A DNA stretch of 64,000 nt from Triticum aestivum (GCF_018294505.1 NC_057809.1:134638979-134702978), one strand, 5' to 3'; shown: positions 11,576 to 23,660, numbered from the stretch's first letter. Translations and numbers: made by a program. Notes: generated by a model not told the origin, from the sequence alone.

Positions 11576-13130
11576 AGTGGGAGGATGGTGGAGACTTGAT
11601 GAGGTTATTGAACCGTCTCTTCAACTAGTGTGTGGCAGGGCACAGGAAGTTGTTCCTGTGGCACCTACACCAATTGAAGTGGAAGCTTATGATATTGATC
11701 ATGAAACTTCGGATCAAGTCACTACCAAACCTCGTGGGATGACAAGGATACGTACTACTTCAGAGTGGTACGTAATCCTGTCTTGGAAGTCATGTTGCTA
11801 GACAACAATGAACCTATGAGCTATGGAGAAGCGATGGTGGGCCCGGATTCTGATAAATGGCTCAAGGCCATAAAACCCGAGAGAGGATCCATGTATGAAA
11901 ACAAAGTGTAGACTTTGGAAGAACTACTTGATGGTCGTAAGGCTGTTAGGTACATATGGATTTTGAAAGGAAGACAGACAATGATGGTAAGTGTCACCAT
12001 TGAGAAAGCTCGACTTGTCGTTAAGATGTTTTTCGACAAGTTCAAGGAGTTGACTACGATGAGACTTTCTCACTCGTAGCGATGCTAAGAGTCTGTTGGA
12101 ATTATATTAGCAATTACTGCATTATTTATGAAATCTTGCAGATAGGATGTCAAAACATTGTTTCCTCGACGATTCTTGAGGAAAGGTTGTATGTGATACA
12201 ACCGGAAGGTTTTGTCTATCCTGAAATATGCTAATAAGTATGCAAAGCTCCAGCAATCCTTCTGAGGACTGGAGTGAGCATCTCGGAGTTGGAATGTATG
12301 CTTTGATGATGATCAAAGATTTTGGGTGTATACAAAGTTTATGAGAAACTTGTATTTCCAAAGAAGTGAGTGGGAGCACTATAGAATTTCTGATGAGTAT
12401 ATGTTGTTGACATATTAATGATCAGAAATGACGTAGAATTTCTGGAAAGCATATAGGGTTATTTGGAAAGTGTTTTCAATGGAAAACCTGGATTAAGCTA
12501 CTTGAACATTGAGCATCAAGATCTATAAGGATAGATCAAAACGCTTAATAGTACTTTCAAATGAGCACATGCCTTGACGTGATCTTGAAGGTGTTCAAGA
12601 TGGATCAGTCAAAGAAGGAGTTCTTGCCTGAGTTGTAAGGTATGAAGTTAAGACTTAAAGCTCGACCATGGCAGAATAGAGAGAAAGGAACGAAGGTCGT
12701 CCCCTATGCTTAAGACATAGGCTCTACAGTATGCTATGCTGTGTACCGCACCTGAAGTGTGCTTTACCATGAGTCAGTCAAGGGGTACAAGAGTGATCCA
12801 AGAATGGATCACAGGACAGCGGTCAAAGTTATCCTTAGTAACTAGTGGACTAAGGAATTTTCTCAATTATGGAGGTGGTAAAAGAGTTCGTCGTAAAGGG
12901 TTACGTCGATGCAAGCTTAACACCTATCCGGATAGCTCTGAGTAGAGATACCGGATATGTATAATGGAGCAACAATTTAGAATAGCTCCAAGTAGAACAG
13001 TTATTTGGAATAGCTCCAAATAGAACGTGGTAGCTGCATCTAGGAGATGACATAGAGATTTGTAAAGCACACACGGATCTGAAAGGTTCAGACCCGTTGA
13101 CTATAACCTCTCTCACAAGCATAACATGAT
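11576..13130 (+). pseudogene. Degenerate copia reverse transcriptase and RNase H of Angela element
   Basis: Recognisable pieces are DHETSDQVTTKPRG at 11695, the KWL/GSMYENKV region at 11855-11910 and the KKVSGS-like segment near 12370. The RT active-site region near 12400 is out of frame. At 12600-12900 a KMDQSKKEFLP-like piece and CTAPEVCFTMS correspond to the RT-RNase H connection. There is no catalytic centre left. Confidence 0.75.
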
Positions 13131-13156
13131 CAAACCCAGAACTCATCGAGTGTTAA

Positions 13157-13256
13157 TCACATGGTAAATGTGAACTAGATTATTGACTCTAGTAAACTCT
13201 TTGGGTGTTAGTCACATGGGGATGTGACCTTGAGTGTTAATCACATATCGATGTGA
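13157..13256. repeat. Palindrome cluster before the polypurine tract (Angela)
   Basis: Three copies of a TCACAT-(4-5 nt)-ATGTGA hairpin, at 13157-13173, 13212-13227 and 13241-13256, each preceded by TGTTA(A/G). The same motif occurs four times in copia D at the equivalent position. Confidence 0.75.
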
Positions 13257-13273
13257 ACTAGATTATTGACTCT

Positions 13274-13289
13274 AGTGCAAGTGGGAGAC
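13274..13289 (+). promoter_or_regulatory. Polypurine tract of Angela element
   Basis: AGTGCAAGTGGGAGAC directly abuts the right LTR. The same string precedes the 3' LTRs of copia D and F. Confidence 0.8.
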
Positions 13290-15036
13290 TGTTGGAAATA
13301 TGCCCTAGAGGCAATAATAAATTGATTATTATTATATTTCCTTGTTCATGATAATCGTTTATTATCCATGCTAGAATTGTATTGATAGGAAACTCAGATA
13401 CATGTGTGGATACATAGACAACACCATGTCCCTAGTAAGCCTCTAGTTGACTAGCTCGTTAATCAATAGATGGTTACGGTTTCCTGACCATGGACATTGG
13501 ATGTCGTTGATAATGGGATCACATCATTAGGAGAATGATGTGATGGACAAGACCCAATCCTAAGCCTAGCACAAGATCATGTAGTTCGTATGCTAAAGCT
13601 TTTCTAATGTCAAGTATCATTTCCTTAGACCATGAGATTGTGCAACTCCCAGATACCGTAGGAGTGCTTTGGGTGTGCCAAACGTCACAACGTAACTGGG
13701 TGGCTATAAAGGTACACTACGGGTATCTCTGAAAGTGTCTGTTGGGTTGGCACGAATCGAGATTGGGATTTTGTCACTCCGTGTAAACGGAGAGGTATCT
13801 CTGGGCCCACTCGGTAGGACATCATCATAATGTGCACAATGTGACCAAGGGGTTGATCACGGGATGATGTGTTACGGAACGAGTAAAGAGACTTGCAGGT
13901 AACGAGATTGAACAAGGTATCGGTATACCGACGATCGAATCTCGGGCAAGTACCATACCGCTAGACAAAGGGAATTGAATACGGGATTGATTAAGTCCTT
14001 GACATAGTGGTTCATCCGATGAGATCATCGTGGAACATGTGGGAGCCATCATGGGTATCCAGATCCCGCTGTTGGTTATTGACCGGAGAACGTCTCGATC
14101 ATGTCTACATGTCTCCCGAACCCGTAGGGTCTACACACTTAAGGTTCGATGACGCTAGGGTTATAAAGGAAGTTTGTATGTGGTTACCGAATGTTGTTCG
14201 GAGTCCCGGATGAGATCCCGGACATCACGAGGAGTTCCGGAATGGTCCGGAGGTAAAGATTTATATATAGGAAGTCCTGTTTCGGCCATCGGGACAAGTT
14301 TCGGGGTCATCGGTATTGTACCGGGACCACCGGAAGGGTCCCGGGGGCCCACCGGGTGGGGCCACCTGCCCTGGGGGCCACATGGGCTGTAGGGGGTGCG
14401 CCTTGGCCTACATGGGCCAAGGGCACCAGCCCCTAGAGGCCCATGCGCCAAGATATAGGAAAAAGGGGAGAGTCCTAAAGGGGGAAGGCACCTCCGAGGT
14501 GCCTTGGGGAGGATGGACTCCTCCCCCCCTCTTAGCCGCACCCCTTCCTTGGAGGAAGGGGCAAGGCTGCGCCTCCCCCCTCTCCCCTGCCCCTATATAT
14601 AGTGGAGGGGAGGGAGGGCATCCATACCTGAGCCCTTGGCGCCTCCCTCCCTCCCGTGACACCTCCTCCTCTCCCGTAGGTGCTTGGCGAAGCCCTGGAG
14701 GATTGCCACGCTCCTCCATCACCACCACGCCGTTGTGCTGCTGCTGGATGGAGTCTTCCTCAACCTCTCCCTCTCTCCTTGCTGGATCAAGGCGTGGGAG
14801 ACATCGTCGAGCTGTACGTGTGTTGAACGCGGAGGTGCCGTCCGTTCGGCACTAGGATCATCGGTGATCTGAATCACGACGAGTACGACTCCATCAACCC
14901 CGTTCACTTGAACGCTTCCGCTTAGCGATCTACAAGGGTATGTAGATGCACTCTCCTTCCCTCGTTGCTAGTCTCTCCATAGATAGATCTTGGTGACACG
15001 TAGGAAAATTTTGAATTTTTGCTACGTTCCCCAACA
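13290..15036 (+). repeat. 3' LTR of Angela element
   Basis: 1,747 bp, same length as the left LTR, starts TGTTGGAAAT and ends CCCCAACA. TATA box CTATATATAG at 14593-14602. Confidence 0.96.
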
Positions 15037-15041
15037 GAATT
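15037..15041. repeat. Target-site duplication gaatt, right of Angela element
   Basis: Matches 6357-6361. Confidence 0.93.
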
Positions 15042-15444
15042 TAGTATCTCTCAAACTCTTAGAACAATTCCGGCAGCATAACGGCAGTAGAATGCTCAAA
15101 ATGAAACATTCTGCAAAGACGGGTAGCACCAACCTCAACATCATCACTCAAGGTTCAAAAATATTACTAAACAGGCTACACCGGAAATACTCGAACTGGG
15201 ATATGACTCAGATCAACCAATCCTAAGAAACTACGGAGTAGTAACACATGATCCTGATAGACAGAAGAGGAAGTCTAGCTCCTTAATCCCGTAGGAAAGA
15301 TAGGATGACTCAGATCAGAAGGCATGAGGTATAGGGAGTAAAAAGAGCCTTACATTCCCTTCCACAATCAATTCCCTTACATAACTAAAGAATTTCTAGA
15401 CTCAACTTCGACCAGGTTGGCTTGGAAATCCTACAGGAAGTCAG
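15042..15444 (-). other. Gypsy A leader (resumes after Angela insertion)
   Basis: About 400 bp between the Angela element and the gypsy A primer binding site. No sustained reading frame on the element strand; I read it as untranslated leader. Confidence 0.6.
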
Positions 15445-15456
15445 GCTCTGATACCA
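15445..15456 (-). promoter_or_regulatory. Primer binding site of gypsy A
   Basis: The minus strand reads TGGTATCAGAGC, the classic plant initiator-tRNA-Met PBS, four bases inside the LTR end at 15461. This fixes the 5' end of gypsy A and its minus orientation. Confidence 0.88.
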
Positions 15457-15460
15457 AAGC

Positions 15461-18400
15461 TGTCGGGACCCCGATTCTAAGTCACACCGATCTAGCCTGT
15501 AACACCTCATATCACTTTGCGGCCTCACGCACGGTATTCCCACGGGTGTCGCCTTACCATGGCCCGGGACCGTTTGCGCCTCCATATGACAGAGAACCCG
15601 AGCCGACATGGCTAGTCGTGAACCCAAAGCGGTGCTAACCTATGGGGACAGGCATACATGAATCACATCGAGCATGTCGGTCAACAGCATATGAATCCGG
15701 GCCGTAGCACTAGGCTAACAGGACTCCAGGGAACCCGGGCTGTAGCAGGCTAGGCAGGACTCCAGAAGTCACCGCGTGACATTTCCCCGAAGGGACGGAC
15801 ATAGGAACGAAGTGGAACACATGCCGGCCAGTCAAGTGTTCTGAGCAGTAGTGCTGGGCTAGCAGGACTCCAGTGAACCGGACTGTAGCGGACTACTATG
15901 GCTCAAGGAAGCACTAGACTACATTTCCCCATAAGAGAGGCTGCCAAGGACAAACAACTAGATTGTCGGATCCCACACATAGCAATACACGTCACACGTA
16001 CGCATAACATGCAAGTATGTGATGTACAACATGGCATCACAACATAACGCAACTCATATAGATAAAGGCTCAGAAGAGCCACATAGCATTAAATACAAAC
16101 AGGGGTCACATGACCCATCATTCAGAGCATATAAGCAATGGAAGCATTACATGTCTGAGTATAGACAACTACGAAAGAAAAAGGCCGAGGAGCCTGACTA
16201 TCCACAAGTCCCTCCCAAGGGACCAAGATCGTAGCTGAGGTACAAGCTACTCGTCGAAGTCCAAGTGGTACTACTAGTGAGATAGATGTCTCATCTGCAA
16301 AACATAAATAAAGCAAACGTGAGTACAAAGGTACTCAGCAAGACTTACATTAGATCCTATCATACATGCATTTGTATCAAGAAGGTGAAGTGGGGTTTAG
16401 TTGCAGCAAGCCAGCTTTGACTCAGTGGCTATCCTGTTCTACGACAACGAGAAACTTCTTTGAGATGAGGCAGCGCACACGAGTCCACTAAGCACCACAT
16501 CAATACACTACTATGGATTCATCCTCGTCTCCTGACGAGAAGGCCATCCATAGCACTCACACTTGTCTTGAGCATTTTAGAGTATCCACTTTAAGTTGTC
16601 TATGTACCACGTAAGCATCCAAGAAGTCCATAACCGAGGACAAGGCTATTCGAATAGATCATGATAACCCTGCAGGGGTGTACGTCTTCACACACGCTCT
16701 CACCACTTATCACCATGTACACGTCATGTACCTCGGCAACCTTCAAGCGGAAGCCTGGCGAGGGTGTCGGCCACGACCTGACTAACCACACAAGACTCTA
16801 GTCTAGGTTTATCGCCTATTCGGGTTCCATCCGCAAGGAGATCCGGCCGGGGTGTTGCTCACGGCCCCAAACGATATGTGCAGGGTTCCCAAGCCCACCT
16901 CGCCAGATGGATCTGCGCTTGGTACACCGTGCCACTTGTGCCTAGTCTGTCCCAAGCCCACCTAGCCGGGTGCCACTTGGTAGACTACTAACACTACCTA
17001 CAAACACCAGAAACTATTTGCGACTCCTAGACAAAGATCAAGTTGGCTAATAAGTCGAGAGGGGAACTTAAGCATTCCAATGTGTGGTAGTAGCTAGTCA
17101 TTGGACAACATACACGGAACTCAGTGCTTAAGGACGGTTCCAGTGAGACAACCCACCATGTACTCCTACATGGCCTCTCACCGCTACCTTTACCAAATCG
17201 TGTTCACACGCTTAACTCTCAGTACCAGAACATATCGTACCACTCCAATTCATTCCCGATGAATCAGACCTGACACAACTCTAAGCAATAGCAGGCATGG
17301 CATGGCAAGAACACAACATGGCTCAATCAACTCGTACACATTCTAGTGGGTTTTAACTATTTATTGTGGCAATGACAGGTCTTGCAGAGGAATTGGTTCA
17401 ACTACCGCAGCATAAAGTAGCAGTTGAATCGTTGTTGTCCTAATGCAATAATGAGAGTAGGAGCGAGAGAGTAGGATTGTATCGGAATGAACAAGGGGGT
17501 TTGCTTTCCTGGTAGATCAACAGGGGGGCACTACTCCACAGATAGGTACTCTCGAACACTTTCCGGAGTAGGACCTATCGAGAAGGAACGGTGTCGGAAA
17601 TCAAACACAAGCATATGCAACATTATGATGCATGAACATGGCATGAGTATGTGATGTTGTCTGAGCTAATGCAACTAGCAACACAATTAAATGAAGTTGG
17701 TTTGAATACAAGATTCAAATTCAAACTCCATATATGATTAGTTAAATGCCATTTATTTGTTTTGTCCAAAACAGAGGACAAACATTGTTCAAACATGCAT
17801 GAAAATGCCATAAACAGATTGCTTGAATTTTTCTAATAATTTTTCATATATAAATTATTTCATTCTGAGTTATAGATTATTTTCTATGATTTTTAGAAGT
17901 TTTGAACATTTTCTGGAATTTCCTGATTAATTTTAAACCAAAAATGAAATATTGCGTCAGCATTGCGTACTGCCTGCGTCAGTAGGTCAACGGAGCCGAC
18001 CAGGTCAAACCTGACGTGTGGGGTCCACACGTCAATGACTCGTTTAGTTAACAGAGGAGTTATTCCTAATCTAATTTAGATTAGTGGCGCTGGGGCCCAC
18101 TGTCAGTGTCTCTAGGGGTAATTAGTGCCTAACTAGAGGCCACGTCAGCAGTCACCGGAGTTCGGCCGGCAACGAGCAAAACGGCGGCGGCGACTCGCCA
18201 GACTTGCGCTACGAGCGGCGTCTGGACGCGCGAGGACCACCGGGGCGTAGCCCGTCATCGTCCGCATCCAGCGGAGCTGGTAGGAGGCTGCGGGGGCGCC
18301 GGAGTTCGCCGGAGCAGAGCTCGCGGCGGTGGCCGGAGTTCGGTGGCGTGAGGGCGCAGGCTACGGCTCGGGAAAGGCGAAAGGAAGAGTGGGGAAGGGT

Positions 18401-19401
18401 GCAGCAGCTCACCACGGGGACAGGAGAGGCGGGCATGAGGCTGGGGACGCGTCCAGAGCAGCGTGAGGTCGCCGGAGATCTGCGCAGCCGAAGGTAGAAG
18501 ACGGCGATGGTGGCGGCGATGTAGAGCATCCGGCGTCGCGTGACTCGGTGGAGAGGACGAGGGAGTCGCGGAGATTCTCCTGGACTCGTCGGAGGGGCGA
18601 GGGGACGGCGGGGAGCGCGTCGGCGGTGAGTTGCGGCGACGGCAACCGCTCGACAGTGAGAGAAAGAGCGAGGGGGAGGGAGCAGAGGAGTGGATCGATT
18701 CGGAGGGGAAAGTGAGAGCGGTTCGGGGGTCGCGTGGCGCTCGCAGCGGCCTCCAGCAGCAGCGGCAAGCAGGAGCTGGCCGAGCGCGTGCTCGCACGCG
18801 GCGGCCACACGCGCGTCCTCCTAGCGGGAGGAAGACGACAGGGGAGGGGGGCAGGTGGGCTGGGCTGGTACAGGGCCAGGCCAGGTGGGCTGCACAGTGC
18901 TGGGCCTCGGGGCTGTGAGTAAGCGCCAGGTAAAACCTTTCTCTCTCCTTTCTGTTTTCTATTTTAGTTATTGTTTTCTACTTGTTTCAATTTGTTTTGA
19001 TTTAGTTCAAGCACTAAATCATTTTTGTTTCTTCTGATAATTTTTGCAGGGACTGAAAGGAATATTCTAAAGCCCCTCACAAAATAACAGAATTATTGAA
19101 GCATTAAATATATTTATAACATATATTTGCTCCAACTCAAATACAATATGAATTAATTCAAAAATCCATAAATGGCCAAGAAATATGCTCATCATTTTTG
19201 GCAGGGGTTTTCACCTTTATCATAAATCATGAACATTTTCAAAGGGCATTTTGGGGTCTTTGAAAAGATTTAAGTTTGAACCTGGTTGAATTTCATTTGC
19301 TGCTAGGGTTTATTATCCCCTATTTCAAGTTTAACTGAAATTTAAACATGATGCAAACATGAAGGGATAGCCTAGGTCATACCAGAACTAGGGATGTGAC
19401 A
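15461..19401 (-). repeat. 5' LTR of gypsy A, complete (3,941 bp)
   Basis: On the plus strand it runs from TGTCGGGACC to GGGATGTGACA, so in element orientation it is TGTCACATCC to GGTCCCGACA. The terminal 1.8 kb matches 1-1825. The GC-rich stretch at 18130-18900 gives overlapping long frames on both strands without domains. A fragment of the same LTR family recurs at 49508. Confidence 0.93.
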
Positions 19402-19402
19402 T

Positions 19403-20098
19403 GAAAACACACCTTTTGGACGCCACTTGAAGGAAGTCACTAGATACTTGAACATTGGAATACCAAGCTTCACCGGGACGTACAACGCCACTTTACCTGA
19501 AGAGGAGCGTTGGATGATTCAAGTACAAGTTCCAGGAAGGACGTTCTCGCCAACTTCTAAACCCATAGAATTTTCTTTTGAAGCACCCACCTGGAGTCTA
19601 GGCAAGAGCATGGCAGCCCACATTACCATGGGACGCATTGGAGAAGTCTACAACAAGGAACTCAAAGACACCATCTATCAAATATGTGGGCGCCGAGACG
19701 AGCAATGTGAAGTAATCAACACCAGGAAGGATAGATCCATTGCAGCTTTCATCCAGGAGTTAAACCAGCACATTCGACGTCAGGAGAACCAGATGTGCGC
19801 GGACATGATGGACTTGAAGAAGGCAAAGATTAGGATCATCGAGCTGGAGGAAGAACTCAAGTTTACACGCGATGGATATGAGGAGGAAATCAAGACATTA
19901 CTGGAGAAGAATGACGATCTGATTAAGAAGATCAGAGTATTCATGGGAGGACCAGCACCAGGAGAAGAAGACGACGATCCCGTTTGCCCTGACAACTACA
20001 TCATCATTGACGACACCGATTCCGATCCCAGTGATGATGACTTTGAAGACGAAGCTGAAGCAGACATCATGGAGTCTTCCATCGATCAAAATTTCTAG
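19403..20098 (+). CDS. Extra open reading frame upstream of gag (coiled-coil, acidic tail), N-terminus missing
   Basis: Open from the gypsy A junction to TAG 20096-20098, about 231 codons without a stop, while gag and pol of the same element are broken. The true start is upstream of the gypsy A insertion. The N-terminal half has a compact-looking segment (LNIGIPSFTGTY, EERWMIQVQVPG, SMAAHITMGRIGEVY, DTIYQICGRRDEQCEV). Next comes a long predicted coiled coil (ELNQHIRRQENQ, IIELEEELKFTRDGYEEEI, LLEKNDDLIKKI). A strongly acidic tail follows (GEEDDD, DDTDSDPSDDDFEDEAEAD). It has no Gag, zinc-knuckle, protease or polymerase motif. I recall similar hypothetical proteins being common in Triticeae annotations, but know no function. 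Confidence 0.75.
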   Translation, partial: ENTPFGRHLKEVTRYLNIGIPSFTGTYNATLPEEERWMIQVQVPGRTFSPTSKPIEFSFEAPTWSLGKSMAAHITMGRIGEVYNKELKDTIYQICGRRDEQCEVINTRKDRSIAAFIQELNQHIRRQENQMCADMMDLKKAKIRIIELEEELKFTRDGYEEEIKTLLEKNDDLIKKIRVFMGGPAPGEEDDDPVCPDNYIIIDDTDSDPSDDDFEDEAEADIMESSIDQNF

Positions 20099-20343
20099 AT
20101 GACCACCATATATTAGTAGTATTTCCCCCATGTATTTAGTAGTAGTTGAGCACTTTTGCGATAGTTCTAGACCGTTTGTATGCCCTTGCTTGATTGATTG
20201 AGTGAATGATTGTGTTTGTCTCATGTGCATATGGGTAGTGCTTTCTCATTAGACCTCTTTCTATTCTAATCTCTTCCCTCTAAACCCACCGGATTCCTCT
20301 GAGACGTGACACCGGTTTTGCTTTCCCATCGGAGCTCACCTAG
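20099..20343 (+). other. Spacer between the extra ORF and gag
   Basis: About 245 bp without a convincing frame. Gag-like codons begin right after a TAG at 20341-20343, so part of the Gag N-terminus may lie here out of frame. Confidence 0.5.
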
Positions 20344-21330
20344 TTGATCCAGCAGCAGAATGCCTTGATGCAATTGCTAGTTCAGAATCAGGGCAACAAC
20401 AACAACAACAACATCAACCCACCGCCCGTGGACAACCTAGCCCATTTTCTAAGGTTACAGCCGCCGGTGTTTTCCAGTAGCACCGAGCCAATAGTTGCTG
20501 ATGATTGGCTACGCCGTATTGGAAGAGAGTTGACCACTGCAGGTTGCACAGATGCTGAGAGGGTGCGCTTTGCCGCACATCAACTGGATGGACCAGTAGC
20601 CTCATGGTGGGAGAATTACACGGCCACCTTTCCTATAGCCAACATTACTTGGGACCAGTTTCAGCAAGCTTTCCACACGGCCCATGTCTCAACTAGAGCT
20701 ATGCAGATGAAGAAGCGGGAGTTTCGCAACTTACGCCAGGGGAACCGTACTGTGGCTCAGTACGTGGATGATTTTAGCAAGTTATCACGTTATGCCCCTG
20801 ATGATGTGGCCACAGATGCCGCGAAGCAGGAGAAGTTTATGGAAGGGCTGAACGATGAGATGAGCACGTAGTTGATGGTAGCAACCTTCAACGACTACCA
20901 GGAGTTGGTAGATAAGGCTCTTATGATTGAAGGAAAGCAGCAGCAGATTGAGAGCCGTAAGAGGAAGTATGGACAAGGGAAGTATAACTCAGGAGCTCAG
21001 CAGAAGCGTCGCCTAACCCCGAACTCGGGAGGACTTGTTCATAATCATGGAGGCCATAACCACACTGGAGGAGGATTGCACAACCATAATGGTTCTAAGA
21101 ATGCGAATGGGAATGGAGCGAATAATAATCAAAACCGCCCCAACCCATCCACACCCGCCAAAAGAGATCTAAGTCAAGTTATTTGCTTTAAGTGCGGGAA
21201 GACAGGGCACTATGCCAATAATTTCCCTGAAGGAAGGAATGGAAATGGAAATGGGAGCGCTGGGAAGAAGCCTAATCCATTCAACAAAGGACAAGTGAAC
21301 CACGTTAACGTGGAGGAGGTTGAAGAGTAG
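20344..21330 (+). pseudogene. Gypsy B Gag, interrupted
   Basis: Two in-phase segments, 20344-20871 and 20872-21330, split by TAG at 20869-20871. Another TAG at 20341-20343 precedes the first. Both TAGs stand where CAG (Gln) is expected. The capsid part has the retrotransposon-gag signature (VADDWLRRIGREL, AAHQLDGPVASWWENY, FQQAFHTAHV, YVDDFSKLSRYAPDD). An Asn/Gly/His-rich linker is followed by a zinc knuckle, CFKCGKTGHYANNF. The last zinc ligand, normally Cys, is Phe (TTC), so the knuckle is incomplete. Confidence 0.87.
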
Positions 21331-21354
21331 CCGGACGCGGTAATAGGTAAGTTT

Positions 21355-21726
21355 TTGATTAAGTCATTTACCGCTCTTGTTCTTTTCGATACTGGTGCAT
21401 CGCATTCATACATATCAAGGGGATTTGTGGATAAGTTTAAGATACCAACCCAAACCCTTAGAACCCCTCTCTTAGTAAGTTCACCTGGAGCAGAGTATAT
21501 GGCTAGCCGATGGTGCGATCAGATACCCCTAACCATTGGCACGCATGTTTTTCTGTCCGACCTAGTTATCTTGGAGTCACAAGGATTGGATGTGATATTG
21601 GGTATGGGCTGGATGTCAAAGTTTGGAGGAAACATTGACTGTGCTAGTAAGTCAATTTATCTTACCACCCCGGAGGGAAAAGGATTAAGTATGTATCTAG
21701 GCATGTGCCTAGGAGGAGCCAAGTGA
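21355..21726 (+). pseudogene. Gypsy B aspartic protease
   Basis: VLFDTGASHSYISRGF gives an intact DTGAS catalytic loop; VILGMGWM is the flap-side hydrophobic strand (usually GMDW). After TTPEGKG the residues become unrelated, while the continuation ([15 protein letters not shown]) appears in another frame at 21705. A single-base indel near 21680 therefore uncouples protease from RT. Confidence 0.85.
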
Positions 21727-23660
21727 ATGCCCTCACGGGAGTTGTTCAGGAGGAAGTGCCTGTAGTGAAGGATTACCCGGATGTTTTTCTAGAGGAGTTG
21801 CCAGGCATGCCACCGGATCAAGATATCGAGTTTTTGATAGAGCTATTGCCAGGTACATGGCCAATATCCAAGAGACCCTATCGGATGCCCGCAAATGATC
21901 TGGAGGAGATTAAGAAACAGATCAAGGAGTTATTGGAGAAAGGTTACATTCGAAGGAGTTCATCACCTTGGGGAGCCCTAGTGCTATTGGTTGAAAAGAA
22001 GGATAAATCCCTAAGGATGGTCGTTGATTATCGAGCTTTGAATGAAGTAACAATTAAGAACAAGTATCCACTGCCAATGATCAATGATCTGTTTGATCAG
22101 CTGCAGGGAGCTAAAGTGTTCTCGAAGATCGATTTGCGATCGGGGTACCATCAGTTGAAGATAAGAGAGAAGGATATACCAAAGACAGCGTTTACAACGC
22201 GGTATGGACTATACGAGTACACGGTCATGTCATTTGGACTGACTAACGCCCCTGCCTATTTCATGAGCATGATGAACAAGGTGTTCATGGAGTATTTGGA
22301 CAAGTTTGTTGTAGTGTTTATTGATGATATTATGGTATACTCAAAGAACGAGGAGGAGCACAAAGAGCATTTGCGTTTAGTTCTCGAGAAGCTCAGGGAA
22401 CACCAGTTGTATGCTAAGTTCAGCAAATGCGAGTTTTGGTTGAAGGAAGTCGGATTCCTTGGACATGTTATATCGGGAGAAGGTATAGCAGTAGACCCCA
22501 ACAAGGTTCAGTCAGTCACTAAATGGTTGGCACCCACTTCAGTTAGCGAGATCCGAAGTTTCCTTGGACTCGCAGGATACTATCGGAGATTCATAGAGAA
22601 CTTTTCCAAGATTGCAAAACCCATGACTGAATTGTTGAAGAAGGATACCAAGTTTAAATGGATAGAAGATTGCGAGGCAAGTTTCCAGGAGTTGAAGAAA
22701 CGTTTGAATACAGTGCTAGTGCGAACACTGCCATATATACATAAGGAGTTCCAAGTGTATTGCGATGCCTCTCGCTTAGGACTTGGATGTGTGCTTATGC
22801 AAGACGGAAGAGTTGTTTCATATGCCTCACGACAACTAAAACCTCATGAGTTGAACTATGCCACGCATGATTTGGAGTTAGCAGCCGTAGTGCATGCATT
22901 GAAAACTTGGAGACATTACCTCATTGGAAACCGTTGTGATGTGTACACGGATCATAAGAGTTTGAAGTACATTTTCACCCAGAAGGAGCTGAACCTTAGA
23001 CAGAGGAGATGGTTGGAGCTTATAAAGGATTATGACATGAAGCTACACTATCATCCAGGAAAGGCCAATGTCGTAGCAGACGCTTTGAGCAGGAAGAGTT
23101 ATGCTAATATCCTTGAAAGTAAGGGACTGCCGAAGGAGTTAGCAGAAGATATCCTGGAACTTCGATTGGAGATTGTTCCTAGAGGTTTTGTTGCAACAAT
23201 GGAGGTTCAGTCGACTTTGTTGGGTAAGATCCGGGAAGCTCAGAAGGATGACAAGGAGATTGCCGAGATAAAGGAGAAGATGGGCAAAGGAAAGGCCAAA
23301 GGTTTTCGTGAGGATGAGCACGATACCTTATGGTTTGAGGACCGAGTTTATGTGCCCAATAACCCAGAGATCAAGAAGTTAATACTTCAAGAGGATCATG
23401 ACTCACCATACTCGATACACCCTAGAAACACCAAGATGTATTTGGATTTGAAGGAACGTTTCTGGTGGACTGGTATGAAGAAGGATATTGTCGAGTATGT
23501 AGCCGTATGTGATGTATGTCAGAGAGTGAAGGCAGAGCATCAGAAGCCAGCAGGACTGTTACAGCCTATGCCAATACCCGAATGGAACTGGATAAACTTG
23601 GCATGGACTTTATCACCGGATTGCCCAGAACCAAAACAGGATATAATTCCATATGGGTAG
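21705..23660 (+). pseudogene. Gypsy B reverse transcriptase, RNase H and integrase N-terminus
   Basis: A 651-residue open stretch. [15 protein letters not shown] linker, [51 protein letters not shown], and an intact active site [11 protein letters not shown] near residue 205. RNase [44 protein letters not shown]. Integrase zinc finger: HPRNTKMY (the usual Gly is Arg), then [16 protein letters not shown]. After EWNW the frame is lost by a 1-nt deletion near 23593. The catalytic residues of RT and RNase H are preserved, so this is the best-kept gypsy polymerase in the window. Confidence 0.9.

Larger units (their letters stand above)
6362..15036 (+). mobile_element. Angela-type Ty1/copia LTR retrotransposon, complete but coding-dead
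   Basis: An 8,675-bp element with two LTRs of exactly 1,747 bp, terminal TG and CA, a tRNA-type primer binding site after the left LTR, a GTGGGAGAC polypurine tract before the right LTR, and gaatt duplications outside. LTR start TGTTGGAAATATGCCC and end TTCCCCAACA are the Angela signature of Triticeae. I count about 17 substitutions and no length change between the LTRs, so insertion is recent. The internal region is so full of stops and frameshifts that no domain is intact. It sits in the leader of gypsy A. Confidence 0.95.
1..19401 (-). mobile_element. Gypsy A: Ty3/gypsy LTR retrotransposon, minus strand, left end cut by window
   Basis: Gag-pol runs right to left between two copies of a long LTR (1-1825, partial, and 15461-19401, complete at 3,941 bp). 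The order gag, protease, RT, RNase H, integrase, then a C-terminal tail with EATWE (chromodomain-like) and LTRs near 4 kb is typical of Tekay-type chromoviruses; that lineage call is inference. The element carries an Angela-type copia insertion at 6362-15036 in its leader and is itself inserted in gypsy B at 19402. By eye the LTR copies differ by roughly 3 percent, more than the Angela pair inside it, which agrees with the nesting order. Several nonsense and frameshift mutations make it non-autonomous. Confidence 0.9.

Noticed and set aside
18204..18922. Long GC-rich frames on both strands in the gypsy A LTR (also 631-1357)
   Set aside because: Arg/Pro/Ala-rich on every strand and not kept in frame between the two LTR copies.
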